From Macrococcoides caseolyticum (lineage in GTDB: Bacteria; Bacillota; Bacilli; Staphylococcales; Staphylococcaceae), in NCBI RefSeq assembly GCF_021366795.1, contig NZ_JAHCPS010000013.1, positions 1-51,203 on the forward strand: DNA of 51,203 nucleotides, read 5' to 3'. The position numbers were made by a program, and so were the translations under genes. Numbering within the stretch: position 1 is the first letter of the stretch; the number at the start of each line of letters is the position of its first letter. Below, one piece after another: positions 27,773 through 37,374 of this stretch. Below the pieces are notes generated by a model. The model ran no database searches. It saw only the letters and a program-made list of their open reading frames with translations, and was not told the DNA's origin.

Positions 27773-28297
27773 TTATGCTTCTTCAGCAGGAGCAGTTTCT
27801 TCTCCGCCTTCTTTTTGCTCTCCAACAGCTTTAACTGCATATGCAAAGTTACGCATTGGCGCTTGTAATACAGAAAGAACCATTGAGATAAGTCCTTCTT
27901 TTGATGGTAATGATGCGATAGCTTTGATATCCTCAGCACTAGTCACTTTACCTTCGATGATACCTGCTTTGATTTCTAACTTTTCGTTTTCTTTAGCAAA
28001 GTCAGCAATAATTTTTGCTGGTGCTACAACTTCTTCGTTTGAGAACGCAATCGCGTTAGGTCCAGTTAAAAATTCTTCGATACCTTCGATACCTGCAGCA
28101 ACTGCAGAACGACGTACTAAAGTATTTTTGTAAACTTTGAACTCAACACCAGCTTCACGAAGTTGTTTACGTAGTTCAGTTACTTGCGCAACTGTTAAAC
28201 CACGGTAGTCAACGATGATAGTAGATACTGAATTTTTTAATTGTTCAGTAATCAAATCAGCTTTTTGTTGTTTGATTTCGATAGCTTTTGTACTCAT
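27773..28297 (-). CDS. rplJ: 50S ribosomal protein L10
   Basis: 174 residues from the ATG at 28297 with GGAGGTG five bases upstream; the open frame extends 35 codons further back but that part is the leader RNA. Seen: [28 protein letters not shown] and [11 protein letters not shown]10 anchors L7/L12 to 23S rRNA and by established knowledge represses its own operon by binding the leader. Confidence 0.96.
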   Translation of the reverse strand: MSTKAIEIKQQKADLITEQLKNSVSTIIVDYRGLTVAQVTELRKQLREAGVEFKVYKNTLVRRSAVAAGIEGIEEFLTGPNAIAFSNEEVVAPAKIIADFAKENEKLEIKAGIIEGKVTSAEDIKAIASLPSKEGLISMVLSVLQAPMRNFAYAVKAVGEQKEGGEETAPAEEA

Positions 28298-28458
28298 TAT
28301 GACACCTCCATTAAGATTTTCGTGCTTTTCTAATAATGATATTAAAAAAGCACTTTTCACCCATGGTAAAAAGTGCTTGAATAGTCTCAAGTCAAATTTC
28401 ACCTCGGTAGGATGATTAAGCTTACGCCCCTACTGTCTTAGGTTATTTATAAAATACA
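28298..28458 (-). ncRNA. Ribosomal protein L10 leader with attenuator
   Basis: Between the promoter and rplJ the transcript carries CCTAAGACAGTAGGGG, then AATCATCCTACCGAGGTG, which together recall the Firmicutes L10 leader. It then has a strong hairpin of AAGCACTTTT and AAAAGTGCTT arms followed by TTTTTT (28344-28378), an intrinsic terminator. Excess L10 (with L12) is expected to favour termination. Ends are approximate. Confidence 0.85.
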
Positions 28459-28464
28459 AATTAC

Positions 28465-28493
28465 ACTATAACGTGAAATTTGAATCTTGTCAA
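28465..28493 (-). promoter_or_regulatory. Promoter of rplJ-rplL
   Basis: TTGACA (28488-28493), 17 bp, TATAGT (28465-28470) on the minus strand; near-consensus. Confidence 0.85.
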
Positions 28494-28507
28494 ATTGTTT
28501 TTAAAAA

Positions 28508-29203
28508 TTAGTTTCTTACTTCTGCTGGGTCAACTTTGATACCAGGGCCCATTGTTGAAGTTACAGAAACAGATTTGAAGTAAGTACCTTTTGATGAAGC
28601 TGGTTTAGCTTTAGCTAAAACATCTTTTAAAGTGTTAAAGTTTTCAACTAATTTAGCTGTATCGAATGATACTTTACCGATTGAAGCATGAACGATACCT
28701 GATTTCTCAGCGCGGTATTCTACTTTACCTGCTTTGATTTCTTGAACAGCTTTTGTTACGTCCATTGTTACTGTACCAGTTTTAGGGTTTGGCATTAAAC
28801 CTTTTGGTCCAAGTACACGACCTAATTTACCAACTTCACCCATCATATCTGGTGTCGCAACGATTACATCAAATTCGAACCAACCTTGGTTGATTTTGTT
28901 GATGTATTCTGCATCGCCAACGTAGTCAGCACCTGCAGCTTCAGCTTCTTTTAATTTTTCACCTTTAGCGAATACTAATACACGTTGTGTTTTACCAGTT
29001 CCGTTTGGTAATACGACTGCTCCACGGATTTGTTGGTCATTTTTACGTACATCGATTCCTAAACGGAATGCAACTTCAACAGAAGCGTCAAAGTTAACTG
29101 TGCTTGTTTCTTGCGCAAGTTTGATTGCTTCTTCTACTGAGTAGAATTTTGTGCTATCAACTTTTTGAGCGGCTTCTTGATACTTTTTACCTTTTTTAGC
29201 CAT
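28508..29203 (-). CDS. rplA: 50S ribosomal protein L1
   Basis: 231 residues. Forms the L1 stalk near the E site. Seen: [35 protein letters not shown], the conserved [15 protein letters not shown] and the C-terminal [13 protein letters not shown]. It follows rplK by 107 bp, which hold a hairpin and an L1-leader-like motif. The last codons lie close to the rplJ promoter. Confidence 0.97.
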   Translation of the reverse strand: MAKKGKKYQEAAQKVDSTKFYSVEEAIKLAQETSTVNFDASVEVAFRLGIDVRKNDQQIRGAVVLPNGTGKTQRVLVFAKGEKLKEAEAAGADYVGDAEYINKINQGWFEFDVIVATPDMMGEVGKLGRVLGPKGLMPNPKTGTVTMDVTKAVQEIKAGKVEYRAEKSGIVHASIGKVSFDTAKLVENFNTLKDVLAKAKPASSKGTYFKSVSVTSTMGPGIKVDPAEVRN

Positions 29204-29310
29204 TTTTTATTTCCTCCTTATAGTGGTTTTAGCGGAATGTCCTCCCACGGGCACCTATAACAGTGCAAGAGCAGACTTAAATAAGTCTGCTGTTAAATCT
29301 CAATGCCTTA
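29204..29310 (-). promoter_or_regulatory. rplK-rplA spacer with L1-binding-like motif
   Basis: On the minus strand a hairpin AGCAGACTTATTTAAGTCTGCT is followed by GTGGGAGGACATTCCGCTAA and then AACCACT before the rplA ribosome binding site. The GTGGGAGG...CCAC signature is also found upstream of rplK, which suggests both are targets of autogenous L1 control. This is inferred by likeness between the two sites. Confidence 0.5.
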
Positions 29311-29733
29311 CTATTTAATTTCTACACCCATACTACGAGCAGTACCAGCAATAATTCTCATTGCCGCTTCTACGCTTGCTGCATTTAAGTCTTCCATTTT
29401 TGCTTCAGCGATTTCACGTACTTGATCTTCAGTTACTGTTGCAACTTTAGTCTTGTTAGGTTCACCTGAACCTTTTTCGATTTTAGCTGCTTTTTTAAGT
29501 AAAACTGCTGCAGGTGGTGTTTTAGTGATAAATGTAAATGAACGGTCTTCAAATACAGAAATTTCAACTGGAATAATTAAACCTGCTTGTTCTTGTGTAC
29601 GCGCGTTAAATTCTTTACAGAATCCCATAATGTTAACACCTGCTTGACCTAATGCTGGACCAACTGGTGGCGCTGGATTCGCTTTCCCTGCTGGGATTTG
29701 TAATTTAACAACTTTGATTACTTTTTTAGCCAC
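29311..29733 (-). CDS. rplK: 50S ribosomal protein L11
   Basis: 140 residues from the GTG at 29733, which lies six bases after GGAGGTG; the frame opens three codons earlier at a GTG inside the SD. Seen: [20 protein letters not shown], the proline-rich [15 protein letters not shown] and the rRNA-binding C-terminal part with [10 protein letters not shown]. It forms the GTPase-associated centre with 23S rRNA. First gene of the rplK-rplA unit. Confidence 0.96.
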   Translation of the reverse strand: MAKKVIKVVKLQIPAGKANPAPPVGPALGQAGVNIMGFCKEFNARTQEQAGLIIPVEISVFEDRSFTFITKTPPAAVLLKKAAKIEKGSGEPNKTKVATVTEDQVREIAEAKMEDLNAASVEAAMRIIAGTARSMGVEIK

Positions 29734-29818
29734 GATGTGCACCTCCTATAATATCGTGATGTGGTCACAGGGTATGATATTTACCCTCCCACTCATCAAC
29801 CGTACTAATTAGCACGAC
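29734..29818 (-). promoter_or_regulatory. rplK leader with L1-binding-like motif
   Basis: The leader contains GTGCTAATTAGTAC (small hairpin), then GTGGGAGGGTAAATATCATA, then CCTGTGACCACATCACG before the SD. The GTGGGAGG...ACCAC pattern matches that before rplA. Probably the main L1 autoregulation site of the operon. Confidence 0.5.
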
Positions 29819-29824
29819 TATAAA

Positions 29825-29853
29825 ATATTACCACTTCCAAAGATGAATTGCAA
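29825..29853 (-). promoter_or_regulatory. Promoter of rplK-rplA
   Basis: TTGCAA (29848-29853), 17 bp, TAATAT (29825-29830) on the minus strand. Confidence 0.75.
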
Positions 29854-29884
29854 GTGAAAATTTACATTTTATTTATATTTTTTA

Positions 29885-30430
29885 TTATAATTTTTCGATT
29901 TGGTCAAACTCAACTTCAACTGGCGTTTCACGACCAAACATATCTACTAATACTGTAAGTTTGTATTTTTCAATATCGATTTCTTTGACTTCTCCCACTT
30001 GATTCGTAAATGGGCCACTTGTAACACGCACTTGTTCGCCGATTTCAATCTCAACATCGATTGTTTTTTCATTCATACCCATTGATTTTAGGATGAACTT
30101 CGCTTCTTCAGGTAATAGTGGATTAGGCTTTGAACCTGCACCAGCAGAGCCTACAAAACCTGTAACGCCTGGTGTGTTACGTACAACATACCAAGATTCA
30201 TCTGTCATGATTAATTCAACAAGTACGTATCCCGGGAATGTTTTTTTAACTGAAGTTTTGGCTTTGCCATCTTTTATTGTTGTTTCCTCTTCTTCCGGAA
30301 TAACAACTCTAAAGATTTGATCTTGCATATTCATAGATTCAAGACGTTTCTCTAAATTGTCTTTAACTTTATTTTCATAACCTGAGTACGTATGAACCGC
30401 GTACCAGTGTTTTTTGCTTTCCTCAGACAT
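29885..30430 (-). CDS. nusG: Transcription termination/antitermination factor NusG
   Basis: 181 residues. Binds RNA polymerase and links it to Rho or the ribosome. Seen: N-terminal NGN domain with KHWYAVHTYSGYENKVKDNL, FPGYVLVE and RNTPGVTGFVG, and C-terminal KOW domain with GEQVRVTSGPFTNQVGEV. SD AAGGAGG comes from the end of secE, 12 bp upstream. Confidence 0.97.
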   Translation of the reverse strand: MSEESKKHWYAVHTYSGYENKVKDNLEKRLESMNMQDQIFRVVIPEEEETTIKDGKAKTSVKKTFPGYVLVELIMTDESWYVVRNTPGVTGFVGSAGAGSKPNPLLPEEAKFILKSMGMNEKTIDVEIEIGEQVRVTSGPFTNQVGEVKEIDIEKYKLTVLVDMFGRETPVEVEFDQIEKL

Positions 30431-30441
30431 GATATGCCTCC

Positions 30442-30621
30442 TTAGTTAATTAATCGAATGAGCTCAGAAATGCCTAAATCGATTGCGTAAAAGAAAATAA
30501 TAAAGAATATTACTGTTAATACTACAATTGTTGTATCTCTAACAACTTCCTGACCCGTTGGCCATGAAGTTTTTTTCATTTCAGAAATGACACCTTGAAA
30601 GAAGTTTTCTTTGCGTTCCAT
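30442..30621 (-). CDS. secE: Preprotein translocase subunit SecE
   Basis: 59 residues. Begins [20 protein letters not shown] (first 20), with the typical amphipathic helix and W-P-T, then one membrane helix ([19 protein letters not shown]). Essential partner of SecY in the SecYEG channel. ATG at 30621 has GGAGGC seven bases upstream; TAA at 30442-30444. Short single-helix form as usual in Gram-positives. Cotranscribed with nusG. Confidence 0.93.
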   Translation of the reverse strand: MERKENFFQGVISEMKKTSWPTGQEVVRDTTIVVLTVIFFIIFFYAIDLGISELIRLIN

Positions 30622-30774
30622 GAGTTTGCCTCCATCATGTTTTAAATTGATAAAAAATAGACCGAATATAATATTCGATACTTATTTTTTATCTATGCGA
30701 TTGACGTTTTTCTACACCACTTTAATTCATTCTAATCCTAGTTTAATATAACGGTGAAATAGCTTTTTGTCAAA
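30622..30774 (-). other. secE leader; no rpmG gene found here
   Basis: This stretch of about 150 bp between sigH and secE has the promoter listed below and an AT-rich leader with a weak hairpin (CGAATATTATATTCG). I translated all three frames of the minus strand and find no L33 protein, although a small rpmG copy is, as far as I recall, found here in S. aureus. Confidence 0.6.
30745..30773 (-). promoter_or_regulatory. Promoter of secE-nusG
   Basis: TTGACA (30768-30773), 17 bp, TATATT (30745-30750) on the minus strand, just after the sigH stop codon. Confidence 0.8.
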
Positions 30775-31401
30775 CTAAGATGTGCCTTGTATGAACGTTT
30801 TAACCTTTGATTTTAATCGTGCAATCGTATTATGGATTGTTTTCAAAGATTCGTTTTCAATTGCAGCCATTGCTTTTGGCGGCATTTGTTCCTTTAAATA
30901 TTCAAGTACGCGATACTCGATAGGACTTAACTGAAGCGCGATAGGTGTCATTCGTTTCTTTAAATCGTAAAGCTCACTTTCGATGCGTGGATTTGAAGCA
31001 TTCATATCTTGAATATATTCATCTAACGATAATTCATCTTCATATAAAGATGATTCAAAACTAATAATCGGACGACGCCTTTCTTTTTGAATACCACGTA
31101 CATAATCTAATAGCGCATATTTTAAATGATAAAAATAAAATCGTTGAAAATCATCACTCTTCACTGGATCATACACACGTACAGCTTGATATAAAGTAAT
31201 AAGACTTTCCTGATATAATGCCTCATGGTCTTTGAAAGTCAATCTTCTGATATGCACTTCTATACCATTACGTAATCGTGCCACAAGACTTTCAAATGCA
31301 TCTAAATTGCCATTTTGAATCTCATGTACAATTTGTTCAATCGGGTGTAAGTGATAGAATGTCTGTTCTTCACAAATCATTTGCGTATACGTTTTAAACA
31401 T
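30775..31401 (-). CDS. sigH: RNA polymerase sigma-70-family factor, SigH of the staphylococcal type
   Basis: 208 residues. Seen: region 2-like DHEALYQESLITLYQAVRVY and FYFYHLKYALLDYVRGIQ, then ERRRPIISFE, and a C-terminal region 4 with LSPIEYRVLEYLKEQMPPKA and a helix-turn-helix NESLKTIHNTIARLKS. Position between the NYN/rlmB genes and secE matches sigH in staphylococci, where it switches on comG/comE DNA-uptake genes. The sequence family diverges fast, so the call rests on domain layout plus synteny. Confidence 0.87.
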   Translation of the reverse strand: MFKTYTQMICEEQTFYHLHPIEQIVHEIQNGNLDAFESLVARLRNGIEVHIRRLTFKDHEALYQESLITLYQAVRVYDPVKSDDFQRFYFYHLKYALLDYVRGIQKERRRPIISFESSLYEDELSLDEYIQDMNASNPRIESELYDLKKRMTPIALQLSPIEYRVLEYLKEQMPPKAMAAIENESLKTIHNTIARLKSKVKTFIQGTS

Positions 31402-31478
31402 TTGTTTTATCCTCGTGGTGTTTTTCTTTTAGATTATATGTTATATCGATATATCTCAAACAATAAAAATTACTCAAA

Positions 31479-31997
31479 TTAATATTCGCCTCTACGCAAC
31501 TTTTCTAATCTCTCTTTCGTAGCTTCGTCAATTTCAATACGCGTTCTAGGTTTATTATTATCCATTCGCTTCATATCATTCGCTAGATTTTGTTGTTCTT
31601 CATGAAGATGATTAATAAATTCTCTAGATGGTATTCTAAGTGCACCACTACCAAAAATCGTATGCTGCTCAGATAGGTCGCTTGTTACTACTTTTATGGT
31701 TGTAATATGTTTTTCGAACATTTCATGAACGAGTCTTTCAATTACTGCATCTGCAGTTTCTTTTTCACGAGAATATACGACACGAATACCGTGAAATACT
31801 TCCTCGCGTTCATGCGTTTTCACATCATAGGCATCAAAAACCACAATCATCTCATCAGTGATACGTGCATTATAGTTAGCAATCTCAAGAAGTAACTGAA
31901 TACGTGCTTCTTCCAGTGAGGTTTGGGCAAGTGCTTTTAACCTGGTACTCTGTCCAATAACGTTATACCCATCTATGATTGTATATTTTTTAATCAT
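31479..31997 (-). CDS. NYN-domain endoribonuclease (YacP/Rae1 family)
   Basis: 172 residues. PIN-like NYN fold with acidic residues in IIDGYNVIG (residue 9 Asp), VVFDAYD and VVTSDLSEQ. The B. subtilis relative Rae1 cuts mRNA inside the ribosomal A site. Its start overlaps the rlmB stop by one base (TAATG), so they are translationally coupled. The C-terminal part is basic and polar (MKRMDNNKPRTRIEIDE). Confidence 0.87.
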   Translation of the reverse strand: MIKKYTIIDGYNVIGQSTRLKALAQTSLEEARIQLLLEIANYNARITDEMIVVFDAYDVKTHEREEVFHGIRVVYSREKETADAVIERLVHEMFEKHITTIKVVTSDLSEQHTIFGSGALRIPSREFINHLHEEQQNLANDMKRMDNNKPRTRIEIDEATKERLEKLRRGEY

Positions 31998-32746
31998 TAA
32001 TCAATCGGGTTCCTTTTACGATAAACTTCATACATGAGTAAACTCGCCGCAACAGAAGCATTCAAACTATTCACATGCCCCACCATAGGTAAGTGAATTA
32101 AAAAGTCACACTTATCTTTTACAAGACGACTCATCCCTTCACCTTCTGAACCGATGACAATCGCTAAGTTCATTGATGCATCCATCTTGCGATAATCTAC
32201 TGACTTTTTGGCATCTGTTCCTGCAACCCAGTATCCGTTTTCTTTCAGCTTATCAATTGCCTGACTAATATTTGTCACACGCATTACCGGAACATGTTCA
32301 ATCGCACCTGTAGAAGCTTTGACAACCGTTTGATTTAAACTCACTGAACGTCGTTTAGGAATCATGATACCATCAACACCTATAGCATCAGCAGTTCTTA
32401 GTATAGAACCTAGATTATGAGGATCTTCCAAACCATCTAATATCATCACCGTACTCAATTTCTCTTTATCGCGTTGGCTCAAAAAATCATCTAGTTCAAC
32501 ATATTCATATGGCGAAATCATGGCCATAATACCTTGATGCGGAACATCAGACAAATGATCCAACTTTGATTTCGGAACAGTTTGTACAATAATCTTACGC
32601 GCTTTACAAAGATTTAAGATACTTGAAATTTGAGATTTATTAATCCCTTCCTGAATAAAAACTTTGTTAATTTCATGATCTGATTCAATCGCACTTTTAA
32701 CTGCGTGACGCCCTACAATCACTTCATCATTTACTTGTTTGCTCAT
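31997..32746 (-). CDS. rlmB: 23S rRNA (guanosine-2'-O-)-methyltransferase RlmB
   Basis: 249 residues from the ATG at 32746 (SD AGAGGGG; the frame extends six codons further back). SpoU-type knotted methyltransferase. Seen: N-terminal substrate-binding domain with [12 protein letters not shown], then motif 1 [19 protein letters not shown], motif 2 [12 protein letters not shown] and motif 3 [14 protein letters not shown]. It modifies G2251 (E. coli numbering) of the P loop. Overlaps mrnC by 20 bp. Confidence 0.93.
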   Translation of the reverse strand: MSKQVNDEVIVGRHAVKSAIESDHEINKVFIQEGINKSQISSILNLCKARKIIVQTVPKSKLDHLSDVPHQGIMAMISPYEYVELDDFLSQRDKEKLSTVMILDGLEDPHNLGSILRTADAIGVDGIMIPKRRSVSLNQTVVKASTGAIEHVPVMRVTNISQAIDKLKENGYWVAGTDAKKSVDYRKMDASMNLAIVIGSEGEGMSRLVKDKCDFLIHLPMVGHVNSLNASVAASLLMYEVYRKRNPID

Positions 32747-33143
32747 TTTTTCCCCTCTCTTCACACAGCGCTATAATTTCTTCTAATAATTCGTATAATC
32801 TTTCATTTTCGTCGTTCAAATGTAAGTAACCAATAACCGCTTCAAGTGCTGTACTTTTTTTATAAGAAATCACATCTGTATTTTTAGCACGTGTATGACT
32901 TTTGGCATTACGTCCACGCATTAATATCTCTAACTCCTGATCCGTAAAATAATGGGCTTCAACTAATGTATCAAATGTTTGCGCCTGACTTTTAGCGGAA
33001 ACAAAAAATGTTGACTGACGATGCAGTTCGTTTGGCTTTTTGTTTTTCTTACGTACAATATAACTTCTGACATGTAAGTCGAGCACCGCATCACCCAGGT
33101 ACGCCAGCGTCAAAGGATTATATAGACTCGCTTCATTAACCAC
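32727..33143 (-). CDS. mrnC: Mini-ribonuclease III
   Basis: 138 residues, an RNase III catalytic domain without the dsRNA-binding domain. Seen: [16 protein letters not shown] with the catalytic acid at Asp18, [31 protein letters not shown] and the acidic [10 protein letters not shown]. It matures 23S rRNA in Bacillus. GTG start; overlaps the cysS stop by 8 bp. Confidence 0.93.
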   Translation of the reverse strand: MVNEASLYNPLTLAYLGDAVLDLHVRSYIVRKKNKKPNELHRQSTFFVSAKSQAQTFDTLVEAHYFTDQELEILMRGRNAKSHTRAKNTDVISYKKSTALEAVIGYLHLNDENERLYELLEEIIALCEERGKNEQTSK

Positions 33144-34530
33144 GTTTAAATCTCACACCTTGTGCCGTATCTTCTAAAATGATGTTTTGATTTTTTAACA
33201 TGTCACGAATTTCATCTGCACGAGCAAAATTTCTTTCTTTACGTGCAGCTTCACGTTCAGCAATAAGCGCTTCAATATCTTCATCTAGTAATTCTACTTC
33301 CTCAACAAGTTTTACACCTAAAACCTCACTAATAATTTCAAACACTTCTAAGAAACGTTCAATAACTTTCAGATCTGTTGAATCATTCTGATTGTATATA
33401 TTCGCTTGTTTAGCAAGTTCATACCAAGCTGTGATAGCATTTGCCGTATTGAAGTCATCATCCATTGCAGTTTCAAACTGTGATAAAATATTATCTACTG
33501 TTTTAATCATGTCACTATGGTCGACGATATCTACAGAAATTACCTGGCGTTCTTTAAGCGTTGCATAAGCATTTTGAATACGTTCTAAACCAGCTTTAGC
33601 ACTTGTCACTAATTCAATATTATAGTTGATAGGATTTCTATAATGAACGCTAATCATAAAAAATCGCAATACATTTGGGTTTATTTCCTTAATAATGTCA
33701 TGTACTAAAATAAAGTTCCCTAATGATTTACTCATTTTTTCGTTATCAATATTAATAAACCCATTATGCATCCAGTAGTTCGCAAAGGTCGTATCATTAT
33801 GTGCTTCAGATTGTGCGATTTCATTCTCATGATGTGGGAATGCTAAGTCAGATCCGCCTGCATGAATATCGATTGAGTCACCCAAATGTTTCTTGGCCAT
33901 GACCGAGCACTCAATATGCCAACCTGGACGACCTTTCCCCCACGGTGAATCCCAGCTAATTTCGCCTGGTTTTGCACTTTTCCATAATGCAAAGTCTAAT
34001 GCATCATCTTTTAATTCTCCGGCTGCAATACGCGCGCCGACCTTTAATTCATCAATAGATTGGTGACTCAATTTACCGTATCCTTCAAATTTACGTGTTC
34101 TAAAGTATACATCGCCACTGCTTTCGTAAGCATAATCTTTTTTGATGAGTTCTTCGATAAATTCAATAATATCATCCATATGATCCATCACACGTGGATG
34201 ATGTGTTGCATGTTTACAATTTAATGCACCCGTATCTTCAAAGTATGCCGCAATAAAACGATCGGCCACCTCTGGTACAGTTGAATTGAGTTCATTCGCC
34301 GCCTTAATCAATTTATCATCAACATCTGTAAAATTAGAAACATAATTTACTTCATATCCACGATATTCGAAGTAACGTCTCACCACATCAAAACTGATGG
34401 CTGGTCGAGCATTACCAATGTGAATATAATTGTAAACTGTTGGACCACACACATACATTTTCACTTTACCTTCTTCTAAAGGTACAAACTTTTCTTTTTT
34501 ACGACTTAATGTGTTATATAACGTAATCAT
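33136..34530 (-). CDS. cysS: Cysteinyl-tRNA synthetase
   Basis: 464 residues from the ATG at 34530 (SD GGAGAG; a TTG codon precedes it in frame). Seen: zinc ligand C28 in [12 protein letters not shown] (37-40), [18 protein letters not shown] and [12 protein letters not shown] with further zinc ligands, and KMSKS. Charges tRNA-Cys. It overlaps cysE by 17 bp and lies under the cysteine T-box, so charging and cysteine synthesis are co-regulated. Confidence 0.96.
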   Translation of the reverse strand: MITLYNTLSRKKEKFVPLEEGKVKMYVCGPTVYNYIHIGNARPAISFDVVRRYFEYRGYEVNYVSNFTDVDDKLIKAANELNSTVPEVADRFIAAYFEDTGALNCKHATHHPRVMDHMDDIIEFIEELIKKDYAYESSGDVYFRTRKFEGYGKLSHQSIDELKVGARIAAGELKDDALDFALWKSAKPGEISWDSPWGKGRPGWHIECSVMAKKHLGDSIDIHAGGSDLAFPHHENEIAQSEAHNDTTFANYWMHNGFINIDNEKMSKSLGNFILVHDIIKEINPNVLRFFMISVHYRNPINYNIELVTSAKAGLERIQNAYATLKERQVISVDIVDHSDMIKTVDNILSQFETAMDDDFNTANAITAWYELAKQANIYNQNDSTDLKVIERFLEVFEIISEVLGVKLVEEVELLDEDIEALIAEREAARKERNFARADEIRDMLKNQNIILEDTAQGVRFKRG

Positions 34531-35155
34531 CAATTATCTCTCCCTTTTTTGTTGCTTCAATATGTCGTTCTAATTCTTTTAACTTTTCATATATCGGATC
34601 TGGTAAATTCGTATGATCGAAACTTTTACCCACTCTGACACCGTTTTGCTTAACAATATGACCAGGGATACCGACAACTGTAGAATAATCCGGAACACAC
34701 TTTAATACAACTGAGTTAGCACCAATATTAACATTATTACCAATTTGGATATTACCTAATACTTTAGCACCAGCTGCAATCAACACGTTATCACCGATAT
34801 CAGGATGACGTTTACCACTTTCTTTCCCTGTTCCACCTAGTGTAACACCTTGGTAAATTGTTACATTATCCCCAATAGTACATGTCTCACCAATAACAAT
34901 ACCCATACCATGGTCAATAAATAGTCGTTTACCTATTTTCGCTCCAGGATGAATTTCAACACCTGAGAAGAATCTTGAAATTTGGCTAATTGCACGGGCA
35001 GTAAAATACATTTTATGATTAAAGAACCAATGCGCAATTAAATGCCACCATACTGCATGTAATCCTGAGTATGTTAAAAATACTTCCAAACTACTTCTTG
35101 CTGCCGGATCCTGCTCAAATACCATGTTAATGTCATCTTTAATTCTAGAAATCAT
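34514..35155 (-). CDS. cysE: Serine O-acetyltransferase
   Basis: 213 residues from the ATG at 35155 with GGAGGTGGAG upstream; the open frame extends 20 codons back into the T-box terminator. Seen: [30 protein letters not shown] (catalytic His), then left-handed beta-helix hexapeptides with [19 protein letters not shown]. Makes O-acetylserine for cysteine. First gene of the cysE-cysS-mrnC-rlmB-NYN run, and possibly sigH. Confidence 0.95.
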   Translation of the reverse strand: MISRIKDDINMVFEQDPAARSSLEVFLTYSGLHAVWWHLIAHWFFNHKMYFTARAISQISRFFSGVEIHPGAKIGKRLFIDHGMGIVIGETCTIGDNVTIYQGVTLGGTGKESGKRHPDIGDNVLIAAGAKVLGNIQIGNNVNIGANSVVLKCVPDYSTVVGIPGHIVKQNGVRVGKSFDHTNLPDPIYEKLKELERHIEATKKGEIIDDYVI

Positions 35156-35177
35156 TTCTCCACCTCCAAATATATTA

Positions 35178-35364
35178 AAAGAAGCACCTCTTATAAATAA
35201 GAGGTGCTTCTGCACGGTTCCACTCTGATTAGTAGATACAATCTACTCACTTTAATAGTATTCAGTTCATCTTCACTATGAGATGCATTCAACGATTAAC
35301 TCATCACATACTTGCACCAACCGTATGCTCTCTTCAGATAATTTAATCCCCTACTTATTCTCAT
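35178..35364 (-). ncRNA. T-box leader with a cysteine specifier
   Basis: On the minus strand: AGAGAG and GGTTGGTGCAAG (AG bulge and apical loop of stem I), specifier loop TTGAATGCATC with TGC = Cys at 35285-35287, the T-box core AGAGTGGAACCGTGC (35212-35226), and a terminator hairpin of GAAGCACCTC and GAGGTGCTTC arms followed by TTTT (35181-35210). Uncharged tRNA-Cys should stabilise the antiterminator and allow cysE-cysS expression. Confidence 0.93.
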
Positions 35365-35370
35365 AATTTG

Positions 35371-35398
35371 ATTATAATCGATAACAAATAAATTTCAA
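35371..35398 (-). promoter_or_regulatory. Promoter of the T-box/cysE transcript
   Basis: TTGAAA (35393-35398), 16 bp, TATAAT (35371-35376) on the minus strand, immediately upstream of the T-box. Confidence 0.75.
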
Positions 35399-35426
35399 AC
35401 ATATAAATTCGAATAAATTTTAAACA

Positions 35427-36878
35427 TTAAGCATAGATGCTTAAGCGTTTGATTACTTTGTCTTTACCAAGTAATTCCATAGTATTCGGTAATTCTGGAC
35501 CATGTGTTTGGCCTGAAACCATCACACGAATTGGCATGAATAAGTTTTTACCTTTAATACCTGTTTCTTTCTGTACTGCTTTGATTGCAGCTTTAATACT
35601 TGCTGCATCAAATGTTTCTAATCCTTCAAGTTGAGCAGTTAAAGATTTTACTAACTCAGGTACTTGATCACCGTTGACAACTTCTGTTGCTTCTTCATCT
35701 AAAGTTAATTCGTCTTTAAAGAATAACTCAGATAATTCAACGATTTCACCCGCATAGCTCATTTGTTGTTGATATAAACTTACTAAAGATTTTGCCCAAT
35801 CAAGTTCTGCTTCTGTTGGGTTATTTGAGATAAGACCTGCTTTTTCCATGTGCGGTAAAGTCATTTCAAATACTGTATCTAAATCTTTCGTTTTCATATA
35901 TTGGTTGTTAATCCATGCAAGCTTTTGCTTATCAAAGAAAGCTGGTGATTTACTTAAACGTTTCTCATCAAACATTTCGATAAATTGCTCTTTAGTGAAG
36001 ATTTCTTCTTCCCCTTCTGGAGACCAGCCCAGTAAGCCGATAAAGTTGAATAATGCTTCCGGTAAGTAACCTAAATCATGATATTGCTCAATAAATTGAA
36101 TGATTGAGCCATCACGTTTTGATAATTTTTTACGTTCTTCGTTAACGATTAACGTCATATGGCCGAAAGTTGGAATATCATACCCTAACGCTTCGTATAC
36201 CATCATTTGTTTCGGTGTGTTAGAAATATGGTCATCACCACGAATAACATGTGTAATTTCCATGAAGTGATCATCAATTGCTACGGCAAAGTTGTATGTT
36301 GGAATACCATCTTTTTTAACAATAACCCAGTCACCAATACCATTTGAATCAAATGATACTTCACCTTTTACCATGTCGTTAAAAGTATATGTTTTATCTT
36401 TCGGTACGCGGATACGGATAGAAGGTTGTCTACCTTCAGCAATCAATGCCTCTTCTTCTTCTTTTGTAAGATGCGCATGTTTACCACCATATCTCGGCAT
36501 TTCACCACGTGCAAGTTGTGCTTCACGCTCTGCTTCTAATTCTTCAGATGTCATGTAACAACGGTATGCTTTATCTTCAGCTAATAACTTTTCGATAATA
36601 GGGTTGTAGATTTCAGCACGTTCAGATTGACGGTAAGGACCATAGCCACCATCTTTATCGATTGACTCATCCCAGTCCATGCCTAACCATTTTAAGAATT
36701 TTAATTGACTTGCTTCGCCGCCTTCAACGTTACGTGCAGTGTCAGTATCTTCAATACGGATAATGAAATCTCCTCCGTTATGTCTTGCGTATAAATAGTT
36801 AAATAATGCAGTACGTGCATTACCGATGTGTAAGAAACCAGTCGGACTAGGTGCATATCTTACTCTTACTTTACTCAT
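35427..36878 (-). CDS. gltX: Glutamyl-tRNA synthetase
   Basis: 483 residues from the ATG at 36878 (SD GGAGTG six bases upstream; the frame starts three codons earlier at a GTG within the SD). Seen: [20 protein letters not shown] with HIGN at 17-20, [18 protein letters not shown], and KLSKR in [10 protein letters not shown]. In most Firmicutes this enzyme charges both tRNA-Glu and tRNA-Gln. It follows ispF by 13 bp. Confidence 0.97.
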   Translation of the reverse strand: MSKVRVRYAPSPTGFLHIGNARTALFNYLYARHNGGDFIIRIEDTDTARNVEGGEASQLKFLKWLGMDWDESIDKDGGYGPYRQSERAEIYNPIIEKLLAEDKAYRCYMTSEELEAEREAQLARGEMPRYGGKHAHLTKEEEEALIAEGRQPSIRIRVPKDKTYTFNDMVKGEVSFDSNGIGDWVIVKKDGIPTYNFAVAIDDHFMEITHVIRGDDHISNTPKQMMVYEALGYDIPTFGHMTLIVNEERKKLSKRDGSIIQFIEQYHDLGYLPEALFNFIGLLGWSPEGEEEIFTKEQFIEMFDEKRLSKSPAFFDKQKLAWINNQYMKTKDLDTVFEMTLPHMEKAGLISNNPTEAELDWAKSLVSLYQQQMSYAGEIVELSELFFKDELTLDEEATEVVNGDQVPELVKSLTAQLEGLETFDAASIKAAIKAVQKETGIKGKNLFMPIRVMVSGQTHGPELPNTMELLGKDKVIKRLSIYA

Positions 36879-36891
36879 TATATTCACTCCA

Positions 36892-37374
36892 TTAATTCAT
36901 TTTCTTTAATAATAATACCACAGCTTGCGCTTGTATTCCTTCTTGTCGGCCTAAATAGCCCATTTTCTCATTTGTCGTTGCTTTAACGTTCACGTTGAAG
37001 ATGTCTGTTTTTAAGACGTTTGCAATTGATTCACGCATTGCATCAATATGCGGTCTGAATTTCGGCTTTTCTGCAATGATTGTTGCATCTAGATTCCCAA
37101 TTTCATACCCTAAATCAATGACGTGTTGATATGCATCTTTCAGCAGAATTTTAGAATCTGCACCCTTGTATTTCGGATCATCATCCGGGAAGAACTTACC
37201 AATGTCACCAAGTGACACCGCACCTAAAATCGCATCTGTAATTGCATGTAATAACACGTCAGCATCACTATGTCCGAGTAAGCCTTTATCGTGTTCAAGC
37301 TCAATCCCACCGATGATTAACGGTCTACCTTCAACTAATTGGTGTACGTCATAACCATATCCAATTCTCATCAT
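36892..37374 (-). CDS. ispF: 2-C-methyl-D-erythritol 2,4-cyclodiphosphate synthase
   Basis: 160 residues. Fifth step of the methylerythritol-phosphate (MEP) isoprenoid pathway. Seen: metal ligands in YDVHQLVEG (Asp9, His11) and [17 protein letters not shown] (His of GHSDAD), the phosphate motif [15 protein letters not shown] and the C-terminal [16 protein letters not shown]. Its ATG overlaps the ispD stop (ATGA). S. aureus lacks this gene because it uses mevalonate. Confidence 0.96.
   Translation of the reverse strand: MMRIGYGYDVHQLVEGRPLIIGGIELEHDKGLLGHSDADVLLHAITDAILGAVSLGDIGKFFPDDDPKYKGADSKILLKDAYQHVIDLGYEIGNLDATIIAEKPKFRPHIDAMRESIANVLKTDIFNVNVKATTNEKMGYLGRQEGIQAQAVVLLLKKMN

Noticed and set aside
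28298-28402. N-terminal 35-residue extension of L10
   Set aside because: It reads through the L10 leader and its attenuator; the ATG at 28297 has a strong SD and gives the normal length.
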